A stretch of 48,301 bases of DNA from DATAFO01 sp046728935 (lineage in GTDB: Bacteria; Actinomycetota; Thermoleophilia; Solirubrobacterales; 70-9). Below are positions 25,047-33,344 of the stretch, one piece after another. The first letter of the stretch is position 1, and each line of letters opens with the position of its first letter. The stretch is from contig JBKPFS010000154.1 of NCBI GenBank assembly GCA_046728935.1, positions 1-48,301 of the forward strand, given 5' to 3'. A model generated the notes under the pieces. The model was not told where the DNA came from and made no database searches. It worked only from the letters and a program-made list of their open reading frames with translations. The translations under genes and the position numbers were made by a program.

Positions 25047-25239
25047 TGGACCCGCTGGTGATCTTCATCGCGATGCTCGGGGGTCCTGTTCGGCCTCTCC
25101 GCGGCGGTGGGCATCTTCCACGTCCCCTGTGGCAACCCGCAAGTGCCCGCTCTGCGACACCAAGGTCGAGCTCGGCCGCCAGCGCTGCCAAGTCTGCGGC
25201 TACCGCTTCTTCGACCGCTTCGGGGCCTCGGGCCGCTAG
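25046..25239 (+). pseudogene. Small membrane-anchored zinc-ribbon protein, broken by two frame changes
   Basis: An ATG coupled to the previous stop starts MDPLVIFIAMLG. The frame must shift by one at the GGGGG run (25079-25083) to give VLFGLSAAVGIFHVP, a continuous membrane helix, and again at the CCCC run (25124-25127) to give the zinc ribbon KCPLCDTKVELG then CQVCGYRFF. Removing one G and one C restores a smooth ~63-residue protein. Both breaks are in homopolymers, so sequencing error is a real option. The zinc ribbon alone could start at the GTG at 25129. Confidence 0.55.
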
Positions 25240-25313
25240 TTGCGCACCCGGCCGCGCGACGCCGCCGCGGCTCCTCGCTCTCCGCTCGTTGACGCGATTA
25301 GGCTGGGCAGGAC

Positions 25314-26108
25314 ATGCGCGTCGCCGGTGCCCACGCGGTAGTCACCGGGGCCTCGAGCGGGATCGGGGCGGCGATCGCGCGCGAGCTCGCAGCCCGCGGT
25401 GCGCGGGTGACGCTCGTCGCCCGTGGCCGGGAAGCGATGGAGGAGCTCGCGCGCGAGATCGCTGCCGGCGGCGGGGAGGCCGCGGTCGAGGTCGCCGACC
25501 TGTCGCGCGTGGACGAGGTCGAGGCGCTCGCCGGCCGCCTGCTGGCCGGCGGCGACCCGCCGGACGTGCTGGTCAACAACGCCGGCGCCGGCCGCTGGCT
25601 GGCCGTCGACGAGACGCCGCCGGGCGAGGCCGCGGACATGATGGCGCTGCCGTACCTGGCGGCGTTCGAGCTCACGCGCGGCCTGCTGCCCGCGATGATC
25701 GAGCGGGGCGCGGGCCGGGTCGTGTGCATGACCTCGGTCGCGGCATGGAGCTACATCCCCGGCGCCACCGGATACGCGGTAGCGCGCTGGGCGATGCGAG
25801 CGTTCGCGAGTCAGCTCCGCGCCGACCTCGCGGGCACCGGCGTGGGCGTGACCCTGATCGCCCCGACCGAGGTTGACTCCCCCTACTTCGACCACAACCC
25901 CGGGGCGCGCGAGCGGATCCCGCGCGCCAGCGCCCTCTTCGGCGGCGCAACGAGTACCGAGGTGGTCGCTCGCTACACGGCCGACGCGATCGAACGCGAG
26001 CGAAACGAGGTGATCGTGCCGCGACGGGCGGCGATCGTGATCAAGCTGACGCCGCGGCCGGTGCTCGACTGGCTCGCCCGCCGCACCGGCTGGCGCCGGA
26101 CCGGCTAG
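25314..26108 (+). CDS. Short-chain dehydrogenase/reductase with Arg in place of catalytic Lys
   Basis: 264 residues. Cofactor site TGASSGIGAAIA; Arg-rich strand after it (VTLVARGREAM) suggests NADP(H); NNAG motif; Ser in VVCMTSVAAWSY; then GYAVARWAMRAF where YxxxK would be expected, so the catalytic Lys is Arg. The C-terminal region (LTPRPVLDWLARRTGW) resembles SDRs that sit at membranes. It is convergent with the hemolysin III gene, overlapping by four bases. Substrate unknown; activity may be reduced or the protein may have another role. Confidence 0.88.
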   Translation: MRVAGAHAVVTGASSGIGAAIARELAARGARVTLVARGREAMEELAREIAAGGGEAAVEVADLSRVDEVEALAGRLLAGGDPPDVLVNNAGAGRWLAVDETPPGEAADMMALPYLAAFELTRGLLPAMIERGAGRVVCMTSVAAWSYIPGATGYAVARWAMRAFASQLRADLAGTGVGVTLIAPTEVDSPYFDHNPGARERIPRASALFGGATSTEVVARYTADAIERERNEVIVPRRAAIVIKLTPRPVLDWLARRTGWRRTG

Positions 26109-26965
26109 TCGGCCGGCAGCGCGTACAGCGCCACGGCGGCGAAGTGCGCCGCGGCGGCGGCGATCACCAGCACGTGGAAGATCTCGTGGTAGCCGAACAC
26201 CGCCGGGTTGGGATCCGGCCGTTGGGCGGCGTAGATGATCGCCCCGGTAACGTAGAGCGCCCCGCCCAAGGCGATGAGCAGGCCCGCGACGGCGCCGGCC
26301 TCCACCAGGATCGCCGGGAAGCCGGCCACGCCGATCGCCCCGACGACGATGTAGACGATCGCCGCCACCCGCTTCGGCGCCTCGACCCAGATCAGCTCGA
26401 CCACGGTTCCCGCCGCCGCGCCGGCCCAGACCGCGATCAGGAGGGCGGTCGCGAACGGTCCGTCCATCACCAGCAGTGCGAACGGGGTCACCGTGCCGGC
26501 GATGAGGAAGAAGATCATCGTGTGATCGAGACGGCGCATCCACCGGCGCACGCTCGGCCGCTGCCAGGTCACGCGGTGATAGAGGGCGCTGACCCCGAAC
26601 AGCGCCGAGAGGCTGGCGGCGTAGATCCCCATTGCGATCCGCGCCTCACCGCCCTTCGCGGCGACGATGAGGGCCGCCCCGAGCAGCAGGGAGACGAAGA
26701 AGGCGTACTCGTGCGAGACACCCCGCAGCCGGGGCTTCACCTTGGCGAACTGGCGCGCCGCCGCCGCCTTGGCGTCGGCGAACGTCTCCGCCGCCGCCGC
26801 CCTGGTCTCGCCGACCCGCTCGACCGCCGCGTCGCGCGCGTCGCTCACGCGCTCGACGGCCGCGTCGCGGGCGTCGCTGAATCGCTCGACCGCCGCGTCG
26901 CGACGGTCCGCGAGATTGTCGGCGGCCCGCTCGAGCGGCGTCCGCGTGTCCTCGCCCTCAACCAT
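26105..26965 (-). CDS. Hemolysin III / PAQR family membrane protein with repeated N-terminal helix
   Basis: 286 residues. From residue ~84 it is a seven-helix PAQR/Hly-III protein: SHEYAFFVSLLLGAALIVAA, LYHRVTWQRPSVRRWMRRLD with the conserved Ser/His/Asp region, and GYHEIFHVLVIAAAAAHF with the conserved histidines that bind zinc. Before it lies an unusual cytoplasmic extension of five 11-residue repeats of the type RDAAVERVSDA. Bacterial members are membrane homeostasis proteins of unclear activity. It is divergent from nrdR by 127-133 bp. Confidence 0.87.
   Translation of the reverse strand: MVEGEDTRTPLERAADNLADRRDAAVERFSDARDAAVERVSDARDAAVERVGETRAAAAETFADAKAAAARQFAKVKPRLRGVSHEYAFFVSLLLGAALIVAAKGGEARIAMGIYAASLSALFGVSALYHRVTWQRPSVRRWMRRLDHTMIFFLIAGTVTPFALLVMDGPFATALLIAVWAGAAAGTVVELIWVEAPKRVAAIVYIVVGAIGVAGFPAILVEAGAVAGLLIALGGALYVTGAIIYAAQRPDPNPAVFGYHEIFHVLVIAAAAAHFAAVALYALPAD
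26738..26902 (-). repeat. Five tandem 33-bp units encoding 11-residue (hendecad) repeats
   Basis: Residues 22-76 of the hemolysin III protein read as RDAAVERFSDA, RDAAVERVSDA, RDAAVERVGET, RAAAAETFADA and KAAAARQFAKV. The first three units are nearly identical at the DNA level as well, so duplication was recent. An amphipathic helix is expected. Confidence 0.75.
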
Positions 26966-27029
26966 TTCCCAGCGAGCCTAGCCGAAGCCGCGGCAGGGGT
27001 GTGTGATCGGCCGGTATTCGATCGCTTCG

Positions 27030-27087
27030 ACACTACATATAGAGCCAGGGGACAGATGAAGCAGGAGAATCACCCTACGAGTAGTAG
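27030..27087 (+). promoter_or_regulatory. Pair of NrdR-box-like sites upstream of nrdR-nrdJ
   Basis: ACACTACATATAGAGC at 27030-27045 matches the NrdR box (ACACTATATATAGTGT-like) at most positions and overlaps a likely -10. A weaker copy, ACCCTACGAGTAGTAG, lies at 27072-27087. Their centres are 42 bp apart, four helical turns. NrdR boxes usually come in pairs on one helix face, so autoregulation of this operon is likely. Confidence 0.6.
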
Positions 27088-27098
27088 CCTGGATGGTG

Positions 27099-27629
27099 AT
27101 GACCTGTCCCTCCTGCGAAGGTCCGACCCGGGTACTCGAGAGCCGCCGCGCGGACGGCGGCGCGGCGACGCGCCGGCGCCGCGAATGCGCTCGGTGCGGG
27201 ACTCGCTTCACCACCTTCGAGCGCCGCGCGCCCGAGCCGCGCTTCGTCCGCAAGCGCGACGCAGAGCGGCAGCCGTTCGATCGCACGAAGCTGCGGGCGG
27301 CCCTACTGCGCGCGGCGCACAAGCGACCCGTGTCGCCGGACCAGGTCGAGGCGATCGTGGACGAGATCGAGGCGGCCGCCGACTCCGCGGGCGGTGAGAT
27401 CGAGGCGAAGCAGGTCGGCGAGATGTGCCTCGAGCGGCTGCGGGCGCTCGACTTGGGCGCCTATCTGCAGTTCGCCGCCGTCTACCGCCAGCTCGCCGAC
27501 GTGGACGCCATTCGGGCCGAGCTCTCGCGGTTGTCCGCAAGTCCCGGGAAGTCGAGGCCCTCAGCACCGGTGGGTTCCGTCCGGGGCGCGCGCAATGGTT
27601 CGTCGTTCCCCGTGAAGTCCGCTGAGTAG
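27099..27629 (+). CDS. nrdR: Transcriptional repressor NrdR
   Basis: About 176 residues from the ATG at 27099, which places Cys at residue 3 as in other NrdR proteins (an ATG at 27093 is possible). The zinc ribbon has CPSC and CARCGTRFTTFER. The ATP-cone follows (PFDRTKLRAALLRAAHKRPV). YLQFAAVYRQLADVDAI is the typical end of the cone. NrdR binds nucleotides and represses ribonucleotide reductase genes. The tail after residue ~145 is Ser/Pro/Arg-rich and non-conserved. nrdJ follows 21 bases later with its own GGAG site. Confidence 0.95.
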   Translation: MTCPSCEGPTRVLESRRADGGAATRRRRECARCGTRFTTFERRAPEPRFVRKRDAERQPFDRTKLRAALLRAAHKRPVSPDQVEAIVDEIEAAADSAGGEIEAKQVGEMCLERLRALDLGAYLQFAAVYRQLADVDAIRAELSRLSASPGKSRPSAPVGSVRGARNGSSFPVKSAE

Positions 27630-27650
27630 TCCGGTAAGAGGAGAAAGAGG

Positions 27651-30600
27651 ATGTCGAAAATCGCTGCAAGTGCTGCAAATCTGAGCCAGGGAGGGCTGAA
27701 GGTCGCAAGGCGCTTCACGACCCCGGGCATCCATCCCTTCGACGAGATCGAGTGGGAGCTCCGCGACGCGGTGATCGGCGATCCGTCCAAGCCGGCGTTC
27801 GAGCAGCGGGGCATCGAGTTCCCGAAGTCGTGGTCGCAGAACGCGACCAACATCGTCGCCCAGAAGTACTTCCGCGGCCGGCTCGAATCGTCCGAGCGCG
27901 AGAGCTCGGTCAAACAGATGATCTCCCGGGTCGCGGGGACGATCGCCGCGTGGGGATGCGACGGCGGCTACTTCGCATCGGAGGAGGACGCCGACGCCTT
28001 CGAGATGGAGCTAACCCACATCCTGCTCCACCAGAAGGCCGCCTTCAACAGCCCGGTCTGGTTCAACGTCGGGTTCGAGGAGCGCCCGCAGTGCTCGGCG
28101 TGCCAGCCATATCACGCGCTCGTCTCCACACCAACAGGCATGGTCCCGATCGGTCAACTCGTCGAGGACGAGGCAATCGGCCGGGAGGTGTACGACTCGG
28201 CGGGAGTTACCCGCATCGTTGCCGTGAACGCCAATGGACTCAAGCCAGTACGGCGGGTGCGGCTGCGGAACGGAAGCTTCATCGAGGCAACACCAGATCA
28301 CGTCGTGAAGGCCGTCCGCGAGCGGCGTACTCAGCCGGAATGGCTTCGGGTCGATCAGCTCACTCCAGGGATGCGCCTGCATCTTCACCCTCATCGCGCT
28401 CGTGTCGCCGATCGAGCGCTCGTCGCGGCTGGTGGCTCGGACATCGTCACAGAGCTCGACGGAACCGACTCCATCGAAGCTCTGGATGAGGCCACGCTGA
28501 TCGAGCGAGCCGAGGCCGCCCTCGCCGGATGGCTCCAGGCGGACGGCTTCGTTGGCAAGTACGAGAGCGGAACCAACAGGTCGCTCATGGTCGAGTTCCA
28601 GGTTGCGAACGACGATGAGTATCGCTGGATCATTGAGAATCTTGACGCCGCTCTTCCCGAGGTGCACCGGAAGGTCAGGGACGCCGACACCGCGGACGTT
28701 CGGGTCCGCAGGATTCGCTTGTACGGAGAGGTGCTTCGCGACTTCGTGGAGAAGTGGGAGTTGCTTCCGCGCGGCACAGCGATCCGGGTGCCGTCAAGGC
28801 TTTGGACCGCCACCCATACGGAAATCGCGGCGTATCTGCGCAGCGTCTTCCAGGCGGACGGATACATCACCGTCCGCCGCGACAACGGCTATGAGAACAG
28901 CCGCATCGGTTTCTCCGTAATCAGCGAGCGATGGACCGAGGACCTACAGGTTCTCCTGAACTCGATCGGCATCTACTCGCGCCGGACCCACAAGCGCGAA
29001 CCGCGATCCAATCGACGTGACCTCCACGAGGTCGCGATCTCGATTGGCTCCGAGCGTGCTCGCTTTGCGGAGCTGATCGGATTCATGGGGGCTGACAAGC
29101 AGGCCAGACTGCTCGAGTCACTGGACCTCCAGCATCCAAGGCTCTGCCCTGATCTCCGCGAGGAGGAGATCGTTGGTATCGAGGACCTCGGCGCCAACGA
29201 GGTTTACGACATCCAGACGGAGTCTGGCGAGTATCTCTCCAACAACATCGCTGTCCACAACTGCTTCATCCTCAGCGTCGAGGACACGATGGAGTCGATC
29301 CTCGACTGGAACACCAAGGAGGGGATGATCTTCCGCGGCGGGTCGGGGTCGGGGATCAACCTCTCGAACATCCGCTCCTCCAAGGAGCATCTCTCGAAGG
29401 GCGGCCTCGCGTCAGGGCCCGTGAGCTTCATGCGCGGCGCCGATGCCTGGGCGGGCACGATCAAGTCGGGCGGCAAGACCCGTCGCGCGGCGAAGATGGT
29501 GGTGCTCGACGTCGATCACCCGGACGTCGAGGACTTCATCTGGTGCAAGGCGAACGAGGAGGAGAAGGCTGCGGCCCTCCGCGACGCCGGCTTCGACATG
29601 CGGATCGACAGCGACTCGTTCCACTCGATCCAGTACCAGAACGCGAACAACTCGGTCCGCGTCACAGACGAGTTCATGGAGGCGGTCGAGGCCGGCGAGG
29701 ACTGGACACTGATCGCGCGGACCACGGGCGAAGCGATCAAGACGCTGCCGGCGCGCGAGCTGATGCGGCAGATCGCCGACGCGGCATGGCGCTGCGCCGA
29801 TCCGGGCGTTCAGTACGACACCACGATCAACGCCTGGCACACCTGCCCGGCCTCGGGGCGGATCAACGCGTCCAACCCGTGCTCCGAGTACATGCACGTC
29901 GATAACTCGGCCTGCAACCTCGCCTCGCTCAACCTGATGCGGTTCCGAAACGAGGACGGGAGCTTCAACTCCGCCGAGTTCGAGCACGCCGTCGACGTCG
30001 TTTTCCTCGCCCAGGAGATCATCGTCGGGCCGTCGAGCTACCCGACCGAGGAGATCGGTCGCAACGCCCGCGCGTTCCGCCAGATCGGCCTCGGCTACGC
30101 CAACCTCGGCGCCCTGCTGATGGCCGACGGCCTGCCGTACGACTCCGACGAGGGCCGCAACGTCGCCGCCGCGGTGACGGCACTGATGACCGGTCGCGCG
30201 TATCGGAAGTCGGCCGAGATCGCCGCCGCGATCGGGCCGTACGACGAGTACGAGCGCAATCGCGAGCCCCATAACGCGGTCATGCGCATGCACCGCGACG
30301 CGGCCTACGAGATCCCCGCCGCCGGGATCAAGGGCGAGCTGCTCGGCGCCGCCCGCAGGACCTGGGACGAGACTGTGGAGCTCGGCGAGCGGCACGGCTA
30401 CCGCAACGCGCAGGCGACGGTGCTCGCTCCCACCGGGACGATCAGCTTCCTGATGGACTGCGATACGACCGGGATCGAGCCCGACTTCTCGCTCGTCAAG
30501 TTCAAGGAGCTAGTCGGCGGCGGGCAGATGACGATCGTCAACCGCACGGTGCCGATGGCGCTCTCAACGCTCGGCTACTCGGCGCAGGAGATCGAGCAGA

Positions 30601-31634
30601 TCGAGGCCTATATCAACGAGAACGCGACCATCGTCGGCGCTCCCGGGCTGAAGGACGAGCACCTGCCGGTGTTCGACGTCGCGGTCGGGGAGCGAGCGAT
30701 CTCTCACATGGGCCACATCGAGATGATGGGAGCGACCCAGCCGTTCCTCTCCGGGGCGATCTCCAAGACGGTCAACCTGCCCGAGTCCGCGTCGGTGGAC
30801 GACATCGCCGACGCCTACACCCAGGGATGGAGGCTCGGGCTGAAGGCGCTGGCGATCTACCGCGACGGCTCGAAGACGGCCCAGGCGCTCCGCACCGACG
30901 CCGGCGAGAAGAAGGGCGCCGACGCCGCGGCGAGCGGTTCCGCGGAACCGTCCGCCGCGGCCCAGCCGGAGCGGCGCAAGATGCCGCGCGAGCGCGAGTC
31001 GATCACCCACAAGTTCTCGATCGCCGGCCATGAGGGCTACATCACCGCCGGCAAGTACGAGGACGGCTCGGTCGGCGAGATCTTCCTCACCGATATCGGC
31101 AAGGAGGGCTCGACGCTGCGGGGGATGATGAACGCCTTCGCGACCGCGATCTCGATCGGGCTCCAGTACGGCGTCCCGCTCGAGGTGTTCGTGAAGAAGT
31201 TCAGCTACATGCGCTTCGACCCCGAGGGGATCACCAACAACCCGGAGATCCCGTTCGCGAAGTCGATGCCCGACTACATCATGCGCTGGCTCGCGAGCCG
31301 CTTCATCGAGGACGTCGACGAGCTCGAGGACCTGGGCATCCTCACCCCGGAGGTCCGGGCGCGCAAGGAGGCCCAGCAGGCGCTGTTCGCCGAGGAGGGC
31401 AACGGCGGAGGCAACGGGCATGGGACGAACGGGCACGGAAACGGTTCGCCGGAACCTCCGGCGGCCGAGGCGCAGCCACCCACGGGGGCGCTCACCGACA
31501 CCCCGCCCATCCATCCGGCCACGATGTCGGGGCGCGACCTAGGCCCCGCCTGCGAGCAATGCGGGGGCATGATGCAGCGCACGGGCTCCTGCTACACCTG
31601 CTCTAGCTGCGGCAACAACACCGGCTGCGGTTGA
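27651..31634 (+). CDS. nrdJ: B12-dependent (class II) ribonucleotide reductase with intein
   Basis: 1327 residues including a 387-residue intein; the spliced enzyme would be about 940. RNR signatures: FNVGFEERPQCSAC then FILSVEDTM (the two exteins join at this Cys), GGSGSGINLSNIRSSKEH, NPCSEYMHVDNSACNLASLN with active-site Cys and Glu, and LAPTGTISFLMDCDTTGIEP. The tail has a Gly/Asn-rich linker and a cysteine cluster (CEQCGGMM ... CYTCSSCGNNTGCG) for re-reduction. It reduces ribonucleotides using adenosylcobalamin, without need of oxygen. No cobalamin riboswitch was recognised upstream; NrdR control is likely. Confidence 0.95.
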   Translation: MSKIAASAANLSQGGLKVARRFTTPGIHPFDEIEWELRDAVIGDPSKPAFEQRGIEFPKSWSQNATNIVAQKYFRGRLESSERESSVKQMISRVAGTIAAWGCDGGYFASEEDADAFEMELTHILLHQKAAFNSPVWFNVGFEERPQCSACQPYHALVSTPTGMVPIGQLVEDEAIGREVYDSAGVTRIVAVNANGLKPVRRVRLRNGSFIEATPDHVVKAVRERRTQPEWLRVDQLTPGMRLHLHPHRARVADRALVAAGGSDIVTELDGTDSIEALDEATLIERAEAALAGWLQADGFVGKYESGTNRSLMVEFQVANDDEYRWIIENLDAALPEVHRKVRDADTADVRVRRIRLYGEVLRDFVEKWELLPRGTAIRVPSRLWTATHTEIAAYLRSVFQADGYITVRRDNGYENSRIGFSVISERWTEDLQVLLNSIGIYSRRTHKREPRSNRRDLHEVAISIGSERARFAELIGFMGADKQARLLESLDLQHPRLCPDLREEEIVGIEDLGANEVYDIQTESGEYLSNNIAVHNCFILSVEDTMESILDWNTKEGMIFRGGSGSGINLSNIRSSKEHLSKGGLASGPVSFMRGADAWAGTIKSGGKTRRAAKMVVLDVDHPDVEDFIWCKANEEEKAAALRDAGFDMRIDSDSFHSIQYQNANNSVRVTDEFMEAVEAGEDWTLIARTTGEAIKTLPARELMRQIADAAWRCADPGVQYDTTINAWHTCPASGRINASNPCSEYMHVDNSACNLASLNLMRFRNEDGSFNSAEFEHAVDVVFLAQEIIVGPSSYPTEEIGRNARAFRQIGLGYANLGALLMADGLPYDSDEGRNVAAAVTALMTGRAYRKSAEIAAAIGPYDEYERNREPHNAVMRMHRDAAYEIPAAGIKGELLGAARRTWDETVELGERHGYRNAQATVLAPTGTISFLMDCDTTGIEPDFSLVKFKELVGGGQMTIVNRTVPMALSTLGYSAQEIEQIEAYINENATIVGAPGLKDEHLPVFDVAVGERAISHMGHIEMMGATQPFLSGAISKTVNLPESASVDDIADAYTQGWRLGLKALAIYRDGSKTAQALRTDAGEKKGADAAASGSAEPSAAAQPERRKMPRERESITHKFSIAGHEGYITAGKYEDGSVGEIFLTDIGKEGSTLRGMMNAFATAISIGLQYGVPLEVFVKKFSYMRFDPEGITNNPEIPFAKSMPDYIMRWLASRFIEDVDELEDLGILTPEVRARKEAQQALFAEEGNGGGNGHGTNGHGNGSPEPPAAEAQPPTGALTDTPPIHPATMSGRDLGPACEQCGGMMQRTGSCYTCSSCGNNTGCG
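28101..29261 (+). mobile_element. Intein with LAGLIDADG homing endonuclease inside nrdJ
   Basis: Residues 151-537 of the NrdJ reading. Block A starts with Cys (CQPYHALVSTPTGMVPIGQL); block B is IEATPDHVV with Thr and His; two LAGLIDADG-like motifs are LAGWLQADGF and LRSVFQADGYI; block F is VYDIQTESGEYL; block G is NIAVHN followed by the +1 Cys of the C-extein. All residues for splicing are present. Codon use is less GC-biased than the exteins, which suggests transfer. Removal restores the continuous CSA-CFILSV sequence of class II reductases. Confidence 0.95.
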
Positions 31635-31705
31635 CGGCGCCTGCGAGCGTCATCCGGCGTCCTCGCCGGTTCGCGTGGTTACCACGCGTCACCGGCTGCG
31701 TCCTT

Positions 31706-31749
31706 GCCTGACGCCCGCAGGCGCTCGTCAGGCCCGCCAAGTAGCGGGC
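31706..31749 (+). terminator. Two consecutive hairpins after nrdJ
   Basis: GCCTGACG/CGTCAGGC (31706-31713 with 31726-31733) is followed by GCCCGC/GCGGGC (31732-31737 with 31744-31749). The arms share two bases, so they may form in turn. No U tract is present. The second hairpin touches the -35 box of the next gene. Probable end of the nrdR-nrdJ transcript. Confidence 0.45.
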
Positions 31750-31778
31750 TTGCGGATTCGTGCAACGCTCGCTATACT
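31750..31778 (+). promoter_or_regulatory. Sigma-70-type promoter of the group 2 sigma gene
   Basis: TTGCGG (31750-31755) and TATACT (31773-31778) are separated by 17 bases, a near-consensus housekeeping promoter. The leader to the ATG at 31855 is about 70 nt. Confidence 0.75.
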
Positions 31779-31854
31779 TTATGAAGCATTGGATGGGTCC
31801 CGCGGCGGGCGGGCCCGGCAGGACTGTACCCCGTACCTAACGAAGAGGGAATTG

Positions 31855-32802
31855 ATGCCTCGCAGCAGAGGGGCCGCGGAGACCCACGGCCAGGCTCGTC
31901 GGCGACGCGGCGAGCACGACAACCAGACGAATAGAACGCAGGTCGGCGATGCGCGCCGAGTGGCTGCGCATGCCGTCGCAGAGCCGACCACCGACAGTCT
32001 GCAGCTGCTCTTCAACCAGGCGGCGCGCTATCCCCTGCTCACCAAGGAGGAGGAGGTCGAGCTCGCGAAGGCGATCGAGCGCGGCGACCTGGCGGCGAAG
32101 GAGCGGCTGATCAACTCCAACCTCCGCCTCGTGATCAAGTTCGCGCGGCGGTACCAGGGCCACGGGCTCGAGCTTGGCGACCTGGTACAGGAGGCGATGA
32201 TCGGGCTGATCCGGGCCGCTGAGAAGTTCGATTGGCGGCGCGGCTACAAGTTCTCCACCTACGCCGTGCTGTGGATCAAACAGGCGATTCAGCGCGGCCT
32301 CGACAACACCGGGCGGTCCGTGAGGATCCCCGCCCACGTCGCCCAGCGCGAGAGGACGGTGAACAGGATCAGCACGGAGCTCTCCAACGAGCTCAACCGC
32401 GATCCAACCGACGAGGAGGTGGCCGCGAAGGCGAAGGTGCCCCTCGACGAGGTGATGGCCATCCGCGACCTGACCAGGGTGACGACCAGCCTCGACACCC
32501 CGGTCGGCGAGGGCGATACGACCCTAGGCGAGCTCCACGCGGAGAGCACGGACGATCTCGAGGACGAGGTCCTCGAGCGCGCGCAGGAGCGCGCGGTGGA
32601 CGCGGCGCTGGCCAAGCTCACCCCGCAGGAGCGGGTGATCATCCAGGCTCGCTTCGGCACCGGCGGCCGCGAGCAACGGTCGCTTCGGGACGCCGCGCGT
32701 GAGGCCGGCGTCAGCCAGCAGCGCGCGCGCCAGCTCGAGGAGAGCGCGCTCGCGCGCCTCGCCTCCGACGACGAGCTCGCCGGCTGGCGCGCAGCCGCCT
32801 GA
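31855..32802 (+). CDS. Group 2 sigma-70 family RNA polymerase sigma factor
   Basis: 315 residues from the ATG at 31855, after AGAGGGA. It lacks region 1.1 and instead has a ~45-residue basic N-terminus. Region 1.2 is SLQLLFNQAARYPLLTKEEE; region 2 has NLRLVIKFARRYQGHGLELG and FDWRRGYKFSTYAVLWIKQA; region 3 has RIPAHVAQRERTVNR; region 4 ends in RDAAREAGVSQQRARQLEE. It resembles actinobacterial non-essential primary-like sigmas used in stress or stationary phase. Its position before a block of stress-type genes makes it a candidate for their control, which is inference. Confidence 0.9.
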   Translation: MPRSRGAAETHGQARRRRGEHDNQTNRTQVGDARRVAAHAVAEPTTDSLQLLFNQAARYPLLTKEEEVELAKAIERGDLAAKERLINSNLRLVIKFARRYQGHGLELGDLVQEAMIGLIRAAEKFDWRRGYKFSTYAVLWIKQAIQRGLDNTGRSVRIPAHVAQRERTVNRISTELSNELNRDPTDEEVAAKAKVPLDEVMAIRDLTRVTTSLDTPVGEGDTTLGELHAESTDDLEDEVLERAQERAVDAALAKLTPQERVIIQARFGTGGREQRSLRDAAREAGVSQQRARQLEESALARLASDDELAGWRAAA

Positions 32803-32892
32803 CGCTCGCCTGTGGCGAGTCTCATCCTGCCGTCCTCGTCCGGCGGCGTAGGATGCGAGTCGACGCAGCCACTTAGACACGGAGGTTGGCCC

Positions 32893-33324
32893 ATGACGGA
32901 GATCGGACCGGTTGAGTACATGATCGTCGCCTTCCCGGGAAACAAGTTCCGAGGCGAAATCGCCCCAGCGCTCCAGGAGCTCGTCGAGGCAGGGACGATC
33001 CGGATCATGGACGTCGCGTTCGTGGGAAAGGACGAGGACGGCGGCGTGGCGGCGTTCGAGCTCATCGACCTCGATCCGGACGTGCGCGAAGGGCTAGAGA
33101 ACCTCGGCGTCGAGGTCACGGGATTGTTCAACGAGGACGATCTGATGGCAGCTGCCGAGGAGCTGGAGCCGAACTCCTCCGCAGCGCTGCTGGTGTGGGA
33201 GGACGTCTGGGCGCGGCGGGCAGCCGAGGCGATTCGTGACGCCGGGGGGGTCGTCTTCGACTTCGGCCGGCTTCCCCATGAGGTGGTCCAGGCGGCGCGC
33301 GACCACGCGCTCGCAAACGCGTAA
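32893..33324 (+). CDS. DUF6325 family protein
   Basis: 143 residues from an ATG with GGAGG eight bases upstream. The sequence (GPVEYMIVAFPGNKFRGEIA, then MDVAFVGKDEDGG, and ALLVWEDVWARRAAEAI) matches the small actinobacterial family I know as DUF6325, soluble and of unknown role. These genes commonly stand next to a short SHOCT protein, as here. Both lie downstream of the group 2 sigma gene with a 90-bp gap that holds a CATCCT...AGGATG imperfect dyad. Confidence 0.82.
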   Translation: MTEIGPVEYMIVAFPGNKFRGEIAPALQELVEAGTIRIMDVAFVGKDEDGGVAAFELIDLDPDVREGLENLGVEVTGLFNEDDLMAAAEELEPNSSAALLVWEDVWARRAAEAIRDAGGVVFDFGRLPHEVVQAARDHALANA

Positions 33325-33344
33325 GCGAAGAAGGAGAGACGGAT

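Noticed and set aside
27001..27650. Cobalamin riboswitch before nrdR-nrdJ
   Set aside because: The leader is short and no B12-box-like element or matching fold was seen.
32803..32892. CATCCT...AGGATG dyad before DUF6325 as another regulon site
   Set aside because: Sequence and spacing differ from the 21-bp palindrome; kept only as a note under that gene.
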